The notes beneath the pieces are model-generated. The model searched no databases. It worked only from the letters and a program-made list of their open reading frames with translations, and was not told the DNA's origin. From an uncultured Prevotellaceae bacterium (GTDB taxonomy: Bacteria > Bacteroidota > Bacteroidia > Bacteroidales > Bacteroidaceae), in NCBI GenBank assembly GCA_902784755.1, contig CACZVX010000001.1, forward strand, positions 1-64,000: 64,000 bases of DNA, in the 5' to 3' direction. Shown here piece by piece: positions 23,734 through 32,734 of this stretch (position 1 is the stretch's first letter; the number at the start of each line of letters is the position of its first letter). Position numbers and translations under genes: made by a program.

Positions 23734-25250
23734 TGTCGTGTTGCTTGTCGTGCTAAATAAGTGAAAACATGATCCATATCCGGCTGGCCAAAATGAGCCA
23801 TCAACTCTTTGGGTGCACCAAGGGCTTTGATTTCGCCATCTACCATAATAGAAATGCGGTCGCAGTATTCGGCTTCATCCATGTAGTGGGTGGTTACAAA
23901 GACCGTGATACCCTTGCGAGCAGCCTCGTAAATCAAATCCCAGAACTGACGGCGCGTCTTGGGGTCAACACCTCCCGTTGGCTCGTCGAGGAAGACCACC
24001 TCAGGCTCGTGGAAGATACTCACAGAAAATGCCAGCTTCTGTTTCCATCCCAAGGGAAGGGAACCTACCAGAGAGTCACGTTGTTCCCATAGTCCCAAGC
24101 GCTGGAGCATCTCCTCCGTTTTGTGCTTGATTTCATTGTCTTTCATGCCGTAAATACCCGCAAACAAACGGATGTTCTCTACGATGGTCAGGTCTTCATA
24201 GAGTGAGAATTTCTGGCTCATATAGCCAATGTGCTTCTTGATCTGTTCATATTGTGTTGAACAGTCATAGCCTCCGACTGTTGCCTTTCCGGAAGTGGGC
24301 TGGGATAGGCCTGAGAGAATGCGCATGGCTGTGGTCTTGCCAGCACCGTTGGCCCCGAGGAATCCGAATATCTCCCCACGATGCACCCGGAAAGAGATGT
24401 GATTCACGGCATGGAAATTGCCAAAGGCTTTTACCAGGTCTTCTACCACGATGACATCCTGTTTCGTTTGATGCTGTACAGCATCATACTGAGCATCGGG
24501 TGTGAAGACATCCTTAAAGCGGGAGAGGATTTCGTCGGCTGAACCAATGCCTCTGATTTCACCTTCCGACAGATAGGCCACACGGTCGCAATGGCGGATT
24601 TCATCGAGATAAGGAGTGGCTGCCACAACGGTGATTCCCCGCTCTTTCAACTTGTCAATCATAGCCCAGAACTCCTTACGGCTCACGGGGTCAACGCCGG
24701 TGGTCGGCTCATCAAGCAACAACACCTTGGGACTATGAACAAGTGCACACGAAAGGGCCAGCTTCTGTTTCATTCCGCCTGAGAGTTTTCCGGCCTTTCG
24801 GTTCTTGAAAGGTTCTATTTGTGAATAGATGTCCTTGATGCCATCATAGCCTGCCTCCACGGTTGTGTTGAAGAGTGTGGCAAAGAATCTCAGGTTCTCT
24901 TCCACCGATAAATCCTGATAGAGTGAGAACTTGCCGGGCATGTACCCCAGGATATGTCGAACCTCCTTCATTTGGCTCTTGGTATCGGAGCCATCCACGG
25001 ATACTGTTCCACCTTCAGGCAACAACAAGGAGGCGAGGATGCGGAAAAGGGTGGTCTTTCCAGCACCGTCGGGTCCTATCAGTCCGAAGATTTCTCCCTT
25101 CTCCACGCTGAACGAAACATCCTTCAAGGCCTTCACCTTGCCGAATGTTTTCGATATATTCTTAACCTCTATGGTAGACACTCCTCCCTGCCCCTTCCTA
25201 TGAGGGAGGGGAGTAGTATGTGTTGTTCCGTGTTTTGCAATATTCGCCAT
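23730..25250 (-). CDS. ABC transporter ATPase with two nucleotide-binding domains (YbhF-like)
   Basis: 506 residues. Domain 1: Walker A GPDGAGKTTL, signature LSGGMKQKLAL, Walker B VLLLDEPTTGVDP. Domain 2: GANGAGKTTAMR, a degenerate signature SLPLGWKQKLAF and VVFLDEPTGGVDP. The Asp in the first P-loop and the LPLGW signature in the second are the pattern of YbhF. The N-terminal 25 residues (GTTHTTPLPHRKGQGGVSTI) are coded largely by a palindromic repeat (25180-25215). The family core begins at VSTIEVKNISKTF, so a GTG near 25178 could be the older start. Confidence 0.92.
   Translation of the reverse strand: MANIAKHGTTHTTPLPHRKGQGGVSTIEVKNISKTFGKVKALKDVSFSVEKGEIFGLIGPDGAGKTTLFRILASLLLPEGGTVSVDGSDTKSQMKEVRHILGYMPGKFSLYQDLSVEENLRFFATLFNTTVEAGYDGIKDIYSQIEPFKNRKAGKLSGGMKQKLALSCALVHSPKVLLLDEPTTGVDPVSRKEFWAMIDKLKERGITVVAATPYLDEIRHCDRVAYLSEGEIRGIGSADEILSRFKDVFTPDAQYDAVQHQTKQDVIVVEDLVKAFGNFHAVNHISFRVHRGEIFGFLGANGAGKTTAMRILSGLSQPTSGKATVGGYDCSTQYEQIKKHIGYMSQKFSLYEDLTIVENIRLFAGIYGMKDNEIKHKTEEMLQRLGLWEQRDSLVGSLPLGWKQKLAFSVSIFHEPEVVFLDEPTGGVDPKTRRQFWDLIYEAARKGITVFVTTHYMDEAEYCDRISIMVDGEIKALGAPKELMAHFGQPDMDHVFTYLARQATRQ
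25180..25215. repeat. GC-rich palindromic element in the 5' end of the ATPase gene
   Basis: CTCCTCCCTGCCCCTTCCTA followed by TGAGGGAGGGGAGTAG: the ends CTCCTCCCT and AGGGAGGGGAG are complementary with one bulge. It encodes PLPHRKGQGGV. Confidence 0.7.
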
Positions 25251-25274
25251 AGTAAATACTAGTAGAGTGATTAT

Positions 25275-25312
25275 TCCCCACCCAATAGGGATGGGTCAGG
25301 GGAGAGTCTTTA
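25275..25312. repeat. GC-rich palindromic element at the 3' end of the HlyD gene
   Basis: TTCCCCACCCAATAGGGATG followed by GGTCAGGGGAGAG. The ending GGTCxGGGGAGAG is shared with the tatD element. The HlyD stop codon and its last residues (KTLP) lie inside it. Confidence 0.7.
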
Positions 25313-26189
25313 TTCCCCCATACATGCCAATTTTGATGTAACCGTCGTTCTTCACAAGAATCTTAACGGCATACACTTGATCGGCCCGTTCATCATCGGT
25401 AAGGATACTTTTTGGGGTGAATTCTGAACGGCTGCTGATCCATGTGATAGTGCCATCGTATTCGTGTCTGGTATCATCACCATAATCGGAGAATACCTTT
25501 ACCTTTTGCCCAATCTTCATTTTCGAGAGTTGCCTTGAGGTGATGTATGCGCGAAGGTACATATTTTGGATGTCGGCTATCTTGAAAAGCGGCTTGCCCA
25601 TGGTGGCGAACTCACCCGCTTCGGCATATTTTTCCAAAACTGTTCCTTCAATGGGAGCATACACATAGCACTTCTTCAACTGGTCGAGTACCTGCTGACG
25701 CTGGATGTCCGCAGCTCCCATCTGGCTGTTCAGACTTCGGGTGCTGTTGCCTAAGCTGGATTGCTGAGCTTCCAACTGACGTTGCAGTACTTGTAGCTGA
25801 CTTTGGGCATCTTCCAACTGTTTCCGGTTGGCGGCACCGTCCTTGACCAATTGCTGAAAGCGGTTCACTTCCTGCTGGGCTTTCTGAATCTGCTGACGGG
25901 TCGCGGCAATTTGTTTCTGGGTGTCGGGCCGCTGATTGGCGATGCTTTCACGGGTAGCTCCCAACTGACGGGCTTTCAGTATTAGCTGAACAGTGTCGAT
26001 GACACCTACTTGCTGGTTCAGGGAGAGCACTTGTCCTTCGGTCACGTCGAAAGACATGAGGCGTCCTGTTTGCTCGGCACTCACGGTCACCTCAGTGGCT
26101 TCGAAGGTGCCCGTGGCATCGTAATCTTTTTCATCGGATGAGCAAGCTGTGAGCAGTACGGCTGCCCCTATGATCCAAAACTTTTTCAT
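25296..26189 (-). CDS. HlyD-family membrane fusion protein (YbhG-like)
   Basis: 297 residues, lipoprotein signal with LLTACSSD at about 13-20. It has a biotinyl-lipoyl half (EVTVSAEQTGRLMSFDVTEG), a long Gln-rich coiled-coil hairpin (about 70-165), the second lipoyl half (YAPIEGTVLEKYAEAGEFAT) and a beta-barrel domain. It joins the inner-membrane permeases to the TolC protein encoded 1 base upstream. The last residues and the stop are encoded by a palindromic repeat, so the original C-terminus was probably different. Confidence 0.9.
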   Translation of the reverse strand: MKKFWIIGAAVLLTACSSDEKDYDATGTFEATEVTVSAEQTGRLMSFDVTEGQVLSLNQQVGVIDTVQLILKARQLGATRESIANQRPDTQKQIAATRQQIQKAQQEVNRFQQLVKDGAANRKQLEDAQSQLQVLQRQLEAQQSSLGNSTRSLNSQMGAADIQRQQVLDQLKKCYVYAPIEGTVLEKYAEAGEFATMGKPLFKIADIQNMYLRAYITSRQLSKMKIGQKVKVFSDYGDDTRHEYDGTITWISSRSEFTPKSILTDDERADQVYAVKILVKNDGYIKIGMYGGIKTLP

Positions 26190-26190
26190 A

Positions 26191-27456
26191 TCAGTTGTTG
26201 TTTATGGTTTTCAATTCGTAGATTTCCTGTAAAAGCTGAACTTCGTGAATGGCCTTTTGTTGTCGGGCTTCCCCCACGGCATTGATGTCGCGGAGCATCT
26301 CGTTGACGGTTTCAATGCCGTTTTGCACACGCTTTTCGCTTTTGTTGCGAATGCCTTCGCGCAACTGGATTATTTCCTCGTCCTCACTCACCTGCTGGCG
26401 AAGGTTCTCAATCTGTCCATTGGTTTGCTGCTGTTGCAGGCGGTTGTTGAAGAGGAAGGTTTCCCGATTGGCGGTGATTTGCTGGCGTTCGTTGGCAATC
26501 AGTTGCTGGTCATTCTTTCGGGTGTAAAAAGAACCGATGTTCCAACTGATCGTTGCACCTATTCTGTAGTAAGGGTCCCAGCCATTCTTCAGCATATTCA
26601 GCCCTGGATTACCAACGCCTCCTTGCAAAAAGGCCCCGACCTTGGGCATCAATGAGGCATCAAGGGCTTTCAGACGGGCATCCAGCAAACGGTTCTGTGA
26701 GTCATACATGGCCAGTTCAGGACGATTGGTCGGGTCTGAACCTTGAGACTTGAAACCAGAATCGGCTGGCTTCTCCAATTGCGTATTCGCATCAAGTGAC
26801 AGATTGATGAATGAACCAAGCATAGTGAGATAAGTCTTGCGAGCCGTACGCAGGGAATGTTCTTGCTGACGCGCCTTGATTTGTTCCACCTTCACATTGT
26901 CCACATCCGTCTGATTGGCAATGCCGCCTTTCATCATGGCACTGACCGTATTAAGTCCCAATTTCAAGTCATCTTGTAACAACTGATTCTGCGCCAGTTG
27001 CTCGTCGATGAGCAAGACGCTGAAAAACAACTGGTTGACGCGTTCTCGGATGCTGTACATTGTCACGTCCAGCTGGGCTGTCTGAACATCAGCCTGTGCC
27101 TTCAGGATGTTTTTGTTGGCAGTGATGACGCCACCGTCATAGATGGGTTGGCTCACCATCACATGGGCATCATACTGGTCTTTAGAAAGTCCCTTATAGT
27201 TGATGCCGAACTGACTCACATCGATGGGCAGCTGAGTCACCTTGCTCTGATAGGAGGCCCTTCCGTTGACGCTCACTTGTGGCAGCCAACCTTTGGCCGT
27301 ATTTTGCAAAGTGAAGTCACGACTTTGTTCAACTAGCGCATATTGCTTGATGGCGGGATAATTCTGACGTGCCAGCTCGTAGCATTGCTCCAAGGTAAGC
27401 TGGGCTTGTGCCGAAAGTGCCACCATCATCAAGAATAGCATGATTCCTTTTCTCAT
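26191..27456 (-). CDS. TolC family outer-membrane efflux protein
   Basis: 421 residues from ATG 27456 with signal peptide (GIMLFLMMVALSAQA). Two repeats of the outer-membrane efflux fold: LTLEQCYELARQNYPAIKQY at the start, long helices rich in Gln/Asn, and VNGRASYQSKVTQL. First gene of the operon TolC-HlyD-ATPase-permease-permease, reading away from the AraC gene. The -7 box is 28 bases before the ATG. Confidence 0.92.
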   Translation of the reverse strand: MRKGIMLFLMMVALSAQAQLTLEQCYELARQNYPAIKQYALVEQSRDFTLQNTAKGWLPQVSVNGRASYQSKVTQLPIDVSQFGINYKGLSKDQYDAHVMVSQPIYDGGVITANKNILKAQADVQTAQLDVTMYSIRERVNQLFFSVLLIDEQLAQNQLLQDDLKLGLNTVSAMMKGGIANQTDVDNVKVEQIKARQQEHSLRTARKTYLTMLGSFINLSLDANTQLEKPADSGFKSQGSDPTNRPELAMYDSQNRLLDARLKALDASLMPKVGAFLQGGVGNPGLNMLKNGWDPYYRIGATISWNIGSFYTRKNDQQLIANERQQITANRETFLFNNRLQQQQTNGQIENLRQQVSEDEEIIQLREGIRNKSEKRVQNGIETVNEMLRDINAVGEARQQKAIHEVQLLQEIYELKTINNN

Positions 27457-27483
27457 ATTCTGAACGATTATTGATTCTTGGTG

Positions 27484-27491
27484 CAAAGATA
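27484..27491 (-). promoter_or_regulatory. -7 box for the efflux operon
   Basis: TATCTTTG on the minus strand, 27 bases before ATG 27456. Confidence 0.65.
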
Positions 27492-27589
27492 AATAATTTT
27501 TCTCGTCTCTCTGCTACCTATTTGTGCCTATTCATGTTCTATTTGTACAAAAATTATGTAAAAAACAACCATTGATAGCCGTTATTTAT

Positions 27590-27597
27590 TATCTTTG
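27590..27597 (+). promoter_or_regulatory. -7 box for the AraC-type gene
   Basis: TATCTTTG, 21 bases before the ATG. TTG at 27572-27574 is 15 bases upstream, shorter than usual. The shared 132-base divergent region is the likely operator region. Confidence 0.6.
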
Positions 27598-27618
27598 CAT
27601 CGAATCAAAGAATAAATT

Positions 27619-28527
27619 ATGCCTGACAATCAACCTCAACGACTTCCAATTTCAAGTATTCAGGAGATGAATGCTGAACATTGGAGAAAGCAATTGATAA
27701 ACCCTGTGCTGACAACGGATTTTGGATTCGTTTATCATATGAATGCCATAGAGGTATTCAAGTATCTATTCAAGTTGAATACACCTTATCGGGTGGATGA
27801 TTATCGCTTTATTATTTTTCGAAATTGCGAATTAGATGTTACGGCAAATCTGATGACACATCATGTTGTTCACAACACGGTAGGCTTTATGGGAACGGGT
27901 GGCGTCATTCAGATTAGCAGGTTTCCTCAAGATGTAGACTTGACAGGGTTTGTGCTCAAAGAGGAATTTATGCGTATCATTATGGGCGGGCGTCTGCCTT
28001 CTGCTTTCAACGGTAAAATCCGTAATTTCTATATCCAGGTGAGCGATGAGGAAGCTGATACGCTGGACTGTATTATTAAAATAGGTTATGATCTCACACA
28101 ACAGGTGGATTTCAGTCGTAACACGGTAACCGCGCTGTTAGCTGCTTGCATTCATTACGTGGCCAGCCTCTATGATAAATATGGCGGCGGACTGCCTAAG
28201 GTTCGAACGCGTGCACAAGAGGTTTTCAACCGCTTTATCCAGTTGGTGAACGATCATGCGGCCCATCATCATTCACTGGACTATTATGCAGATCGTCTGT
28301 TTATCACACAACGCTATTTGGGTACGCTCGTTCATCAGGCCAGTGGCATTACCGCAAAAGAATGGATTGATCGTGCTATTATTACGGAAGCAAAGATGGC
28401 GCTAAAGCATACGGATATCACGGTATTACAATTGTCAGACCAACTTCGTTTTCCTAATCCGTCGTTTTTCTGCAAATATTTCAAGCGGCTTACGGGAATG
28501 ACGCCACAACAATATCGGACGGGGTGA
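27619..28527 (+). CDS. AraC family transcriptional regulator
   Basis: 302 residues. An N-terminal sensor-like domain of about 190 residues without clear family and a C-terminal AraC DNA-binding domain (about 205-300): SLDYYADRLFITQRYLGTLV, then GITAKEWIDRAIITEAKMAL, QLSDQLRFPNPSFFCKYFKR and TGMTPQQYR. Divergent from the efflux operon and probably its regulator, perhaps inducible by a substrate of the pump (inference). Its stop abuts the PorE-like gene stop with no spacer. Confidence 0.9.
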   Translation: MPDNQPQRLPISSIQEMNAEHWRKQLINPVLTTDFGFVYHMNAIEVFKYLFKLNTPYRVDDYRFIIFRNCELDVTANLMTHHVVHNTVGFMGTGGVIQISRFPQDVDLTGFVLKEEFMRIIMGGRLPSAFNGKIRNFYIQVSDEEADTLDCIIKIGYDLTQQVDFSRNTVTALLAACIHYVASLYDKYGGGLPKVRTRAQEVFNRFIQLVNDHAAHHHSLDYYADRLFITQRYLGTLVHQASGITAKEWIDRAIITEAKMALKHTDITVLQLSDQLRFPNPSFFCKYFKRLTGMTPQQYRTG

Positions 28528-30603
28528 TCAGATGTCGATGAAGAAATCGTCACCAGCGGTCTCTTCCTCTTTCTGCTTGGGTTTGGGTGGGTTCTTCAAC
28601 TGTCCTTTCTCATCGAACATGCCATAGGTGGTGCGCAGCACGATGAACTCTGTGCGGCGGTTCAGCTGGTTGCAAATTTCCTGCTTTTCTTCATCGAGAG
28701 TCTTGATGAACTCTTCAGTAAGCACGTCGTTCTCCTTTAGCCAGGGATACTTCTCCGCCACTTTCTTGCGGATGGTCTTGGGCTTCTCCTTGCCGTAACC
28801 CATGGGCGTGAGACGATCTTTGGCTACTCCGTGGTCGATGAGATAGCGCACGACGGTTTCCGCGCGCTTTTGCGAAAGGGTCTTGTTATAGGAAGCAGAA
28901 CCGCGGTAATCGGCATGGGCTGAGAGCTCAATGGTAATGTTGGAATTCTCCTGCAGCATTTTTACAAGTTCGTCCAAAGCAGCTGATGACTCTGGCCGAA
29001 GTGTCGCTTTATCAAAATCGTAGAAAATATTGTCTATCAGTACTGGTACTCGAATGCTTGCAAGTGGAAATTGAAGCACATGTTCTTCTGATTTCTCAGT
29101 GGACTCAATGGTGATTTCTTCCTTATGATTGAGGAAACCGGGGCATGTGGCGAGCATCACATAACTAACGCCAGGCTCCACTACCTGCTCAAACGAACCG
29201 TCCATCTTGACTGAGAGTTTGAGGTTGGTGCCGTCGTTTCCTACGAGATACACTTGAGCGGCAGGCAGCTCATAGCCGTCCATTTCATAGACCCATCCTT
29301 TCACCGTCTGAATAATCTCAGGATTCTCAAACGAATAGATATGATCCCATCCACGTCCGTCGCCACGATTGCTGGAAAAGAAGCCGCGATTGTGGGGGCC
29401 TTCGAAAGTGATACCGAAATCATCACCCTGTGAGTTTAGCGGGTAGCCCGGATGTTCGAGATGATACCTGCGGTCGTTGCCGACTTTTGCGATGAAGATG
29501 TCGAGACCGCCCATTCCCGGGTGTCCGTCGCTGGAGAAATAGAGGTCACCATTGGGACGGAAAGAGGGAAACATCTCGTTGCCTTCGGTGTTGATGGGTT
29601 TGCCTAAGTTTTCCACGCCGCCAAGTCCAGCTGCAGTCAGACGCACGCGCCAGATGTCGAGACCCCCCAGTCCGCCTGGCATATCGCTCACAAAGTAGAG
29701 CCATTCCCCATCAGGTGAGACAGCAGGATGGGCATAGCTGGAAAGTGTGTCGCGACTGAGTTCCAGTTTGGTTCCCTTCCCCCAGGCAGCATCCGAACGA
29801 TTACTGGTCATAATGGTTGCAAAACGAGGGTAGGAGGGATCGCTCGCACATTGGGTGAAATACATCACACGCTGGTCGGGCGAGAAGCAGCAAGCCCCTT
29901 CATCGTATTCGGTGTTAAGTCCGCTTTCGATGGTCTGTGGCTTGCCCCATTTGCCTTTGTCGTCTTTCTGGGAATAGAAGATGTCGCCAGCCTTGGCTCC
30001 AGTGATGCCGCTGAGTTCATCGCCCTGTGCCTCGTTTCGGGTGCTGGAGAAAAATAGTTGGTCGTGCTCGTCGCCGCAAAGCATGGGGGCATAGTCCGAA
30101 CGGCGTGAATTGAAAATGTCCATCTTCTTCACGGTATAGCGTGAGCCCAATTGCTTGATTTTAGGTGCGGTCTGTGCTGATTTCAGTCCGTCCGTGGCCA
30201 ATTGGTTGTTGGGCATGGAGTCGAGAATCATCTGGAATTCTTCGGCAGCTTCTTTGTAATTGCCGTTTTTCAGCAACAGACGGGCAAAACTGAGATGCGT
30301 GGGCAGTGAGTCCTGCTTGTAACGTATTTGATTGCGGTAAGCGGCGATGGCTTTCTGAGTGGACCCCATCTTGTCGTAAGCATAGGCCAGACGGGCAGCG
30401 CGCTTGCCACGCAGTTCACGCTCCTTGGGTGGCGTTGACGAATAGCCCCGTTTGAAGAAGTTGGAAGCATCGTAATATTCTCCGATGGCCAAAGCCTTCT
30501 CACCTTTCTTCATGTAGTGATCAGCTCCGCATGACGTGAGGAGCACAGCCACGATGAGAAAGGAGACGCAAGCGCGAACCACATTGAATATTTTTTTCTT
30601 CAT
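28528..30603 (-). CDS. porE: OmpA-family lipoprotein with TPR and beta-propeller, PorE-like
   Basis: 691 residues. Lipoprotein signal (VAVLLTSCGAD, Cys at about 25), TPR-like repeats at about 30-145, WD40-like PD40 beta-propeller at about 155-440 (AHPAVSPDGEWLYFVSDMPG, FPSFRPNGDLYFSSDGHPGM), a carboxypeptidase-regulatory-like beta domain at about 445-530 (VKGWVYEMDGYELPAAQVYL) and a peptidoglycan-binding OmpA domain at about 540-670 (NIFYDFDKATLRPESSAALD, ELSAHADYRG). This order is that of PorE, which anchors the T9SS to peptidoglycan. Other OmpA/PD40 proteins share parts, so the symbol is likely but not certain. It is 28 bases downstream of topB. Confidence 0.8.
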   Translation of the reverse strand: MKKKIFNVVRACVSFLIVAVLLTSCGADHYMKKGEKALAIGEYYDASNFFKRGYSSTPPKERELRGKRAARLAYAYDKMGSTQKAIAAYRNQIRYKQDSLPTHLSFARLLLKNGNYKEAAEEFQMILDSMPNNQLATDGLKSAQTAPKIKQLGSRYTVKKMDIFNSRRSDYAPMLCGDEHDQLFFSSTRNEAQGDELSGITGAKAGDIFYSQKDDKGKWGKPQTIESGLNTEYDEGACCFSPDQRVMYFTQCASDPSYPRFATIMTSNRSDAAWGKGTKLELSRDTLSSYAHPAVSPDGEWLYFVSDMPGGLGGLDIWRVRLTAAGLGGVENLGKPINTEGNEMFPSFRPNGDLYFSSDGHPGMGGLDIFIAKVGNDRRYHLEHPGYPLNSQGDDFGITFEGPHNRGFFSSNRGDGRGWDHIYSFENPEIIQTVKGWVYEMDGYELPAAQVYLVGNDGTNLKLSVKMDGSFEQVVEPGVSYVMLATCPGFLNHKEEITIESTEKSEEHVLQFPLASIRVPVLIDNIFYDFDKATLRPESSAALDELVKMLQENSNITIELSAHADYRGSASYNKTLSQKRAETVVRYLIDHGVAKDRLTPMGYGKEKPKTIRKKVAEKYPWLKENDVLTEEFIKTLDEEKQEICNQLNRRTEFIVLRTTYGMFDEKGQLKNPPKPKQKEEETAGDDFFIDI

Positions 30604-30631
30604 CGTTATAAAGAACGCAGGAAGCGCAGGA

Positions 30632-32533
30632 TTATTGCCTTGATGGTTTTCGCTTTTTCTTTTCCTCTTCGGGCATTAGGGTAATCCGGCGGTTGGTGTT
30701 GTCGGTTAGAACTTGATTAACGATATCTGTGATTTGCTGTTTCAGTTCGTTGATAAACTGGGCGGGATCATAGGTTTTGTGTTCAATGTCGCGCAGTTTT
30801 TTCTCCCAGATACCAGTCAGTTCACAACTCTTCAGGAGTTCTTCCTTGATAAGGTCGATGAGCTCTATGCCTGTAGGCGTAGCCACCAGACGCTTACGCT
30901 CACGGCGGATATAGTGGCGCTTGAAGAGGGTCTCGATGATGCCTGCGCGCGAAGAAGGTCGGCCGATGCCGTTTTCTTTCAGGGCAGCGCGCAGTTCTTC
31001 ATCCTCTACAAACTTGCCGGCAGTTTCCATGGCACGAAGTAGCGTGGCTTCGGTATAATAAGGTGGCGGCGTGGTCATTTTTTCAGTAAGTGTAGGGGTA
31101 TGTGGGCCGCTTTCACCTTTAACGAAAGTCGGCAATGTGCGTTCTTCGTCTTTCTTTTCCTTTTCTTCTTCGTCAGAGTTTTGTTGCTGTGATACAGCAA
31201 CATACAGAACCACACGCCATCCCGGGTTTAATATTTCCTTGCCGGTAACCTTGAACTCGATGGCGGTGTTATCGGATTTATCGGTGTTATCGGAGACTAT
31301 TCCAAGAACCGTGGTCGTAGAGAATTTGCAGTCAGGATAAAAGGCTCCGATGAAGCGTCGGGCAATGAGGTCGAAAACATGTTGCTCTGCGTCGCTGAGG
31401 TTCTGTGGAGGGACGCCTGTGGGAATAATAGCATGGTGGTCGGTCACCTTAGAAGTGTCGAACACCTTTTTGGTTTTCTTCAATGATTTGCCTCCCAACG
31501 GACGGATGAAATCAGCATAGGGTGCTTGTCCGCCAAACTTGGTCTGAAAAAGCCCGTTCATGATGCCGGGACATTTCGGATAGATATCGTCGGAAAGGTA
31601 TTGAGTATCTACACGGGGATAGGTGGTGAACTTCTTCTCGTAGAGACTCTGAATGAGGTTGAGTGTCATTTCTGCCGAGTAGCCGAATTTCTTGTTGCAA
31701 TCTACCTGCAGGGAAGTAAGGTCGTAGAGTTGTGGGGGCAACTCCTTACCTTCTTTCTTCTGCACGTCGGTCACCGTGAAAGGTTTGCCTTCGATTAGTT
31801 TAAAAGCTTTCTCACCTTCTTCCTTACTGGCGAAACGGCCTTTAGTAGCGGTGAATGTAGTGTCACGGTAGATGGTAGAGAGCACCCAATAGGGCTCTGG
31901 CTTGAAGTTGTCGATTTCTTTCTGGCGGTTTACGATAAGTGCCAATGTGGGTGTCTGCACACGACCAATGGATAGCACCTGACGGTTTTGGCCGTATTTC
32001 AGGGTATAAAGTCTCGTTGCATTCATGCCCAGAATCCAGTCACCGATAGCCCGTGAGAGTCCGGCAAGGTAGAGTGGCTGGTAATCCGCCTGGTCCTTGA
32101 GTTGTTGGAAGCCTTCGCGAATCGCCTCATCAGTCATACTTGAAATCCACAATCGTTTTACGGGACATTTAGCCTGTGCCTTCTGCATCACCCACCGTTG
32201 GATGAGTTCACCCTCTTGTCCAGCGTCACCGCAGTTCACTATACCATCGGCTGACTGCATCAGTTGCTCAATGACAGAGAACTGCTTCTTGATGCCCTCG
32301 TCTTCAATGAGTTTGATGCCGAAACGCGGGGGAATCATAGGCAGTGACGAAAGGCTCCATGACTTCCACATAGGCGTATAGTCGGCGGGTTCCTTCAGGG
32401 TGCAAAGATGACCGAAGGTCCACGTCACCTGATAACCGTTTCCCTCCATATAGCCCTGTCGGGAACTGTTAGCCCCTATGATGCGAGCTATATCGCGGGC
32501 CACGCTGGGTTTCTCTGCAATGCAAACTATCAT
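30632..32533 (-). CDS. topB: DNA topoisomerase III
   Basis: 633 residues of type IA topoisomerase. TOPRIM domain at the N-terminus (IVCIAEKPSVARDIARIIGA, NCGDAGQEGELI with the acidic metal site), gate domains, and the active-site Tyr in TTYPRVDTQYL (around residue 304). LSIGRVQTPTLALIV is typical. No C-terminal zinc fingers are seen, which fits TopB rather than TopA. It relaxes or decatenates single-stranded regions. The promoter box is 23 bases before the ATG. The PorE-like gene follows on the same strand. Confidence 0.93.
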   Translation of the reverse strand: MIVCIAEKPSVARDIARIIGANSSRQGYMEGNGYQVTWTFGHLCTLKEPADYTPMWKSWSLSSLPMIPPRFGIKLIEDEGIKKQFSVIEQLMQSADGIVNCGDAGQEGELIQRWVMQKAQAKCPVKRLWISSMTDEAIREGFQQLKDQADYQPLYLAGLSRAIGDWILGMNATRLYTLKYGQNRQVLSIGRVQTPTLALIVNRQKEIDNFKPEPYWVLSTIYRDTTFTATKGRFASKEEGEKAFKLIEGKPFTVTDVQKKEGKELPPQLYDLTSLQVDCNKKFGYSAEMTLNLIQSLYEKKFTTYPRVDTQYLSDDIYPKCPGIMNGLFQTKFGGQAPYADFIRPLGGKSLKKTKKVFDTSKVTDHHAIIPTGVPPQNLSDAEQHVFDLIARRFIGAFYPDCKFSTTTVLGIVSDNTDKSDNTAIEFKVTGKEILNPGWRVVLYVAVSQQQNSDEEEKEKKDEERTLPTFVKGESGPHTPTLTEKMTTPPPYYTEATLLRAMETAGKFVEDEELRAALKENGIGRPSSRAGIIETLFKRHYIRRERKRLVATPTGIELIDLIKEELLKSCELTGIWEKKLRDIEHKTYDPAQFINELKQQITDIVNQVLTDNTNRRITLMPEEEKKKRKPSRQ

Positions 32534-32556
32534 GCCTTATCTTGTCTATTTGAATG

Positions 32557-32564
32557 CAAAGGTA
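32557..32564 (-). promoter_or_regulatory. -7 box for topB
   Basis: TACCTTTG on the minus strand, 23 bases before the topB ATG. Confidence 0.55.
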
Positions 32565-32654
32565 GTGCAATTGAGTGGAAAATCAAAATTTATTTCAAAC
32601 TTTGAGTAGACGCGAATTGGTTTTCTGTAGCTTAAGGAAAAAATTTCGAGGAAA

Positions 32655-32688
32655 TTTGACGGGTGTATTAAATTTTTTATTATATTTG
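32655..32688 (+). promoter_or_regulatory. Promoter for lutABC
   Basis: TTTG 32655-32658, 22 bases, TATATTTG 32681-32688, then 46 bases to the lutA ATG. Confidence 0.6.
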
Positions 32689-32734
32689 CACTCAGAGTAA
32701 TCATTTATCTAAAAATCCATTTAGCAATTACATT

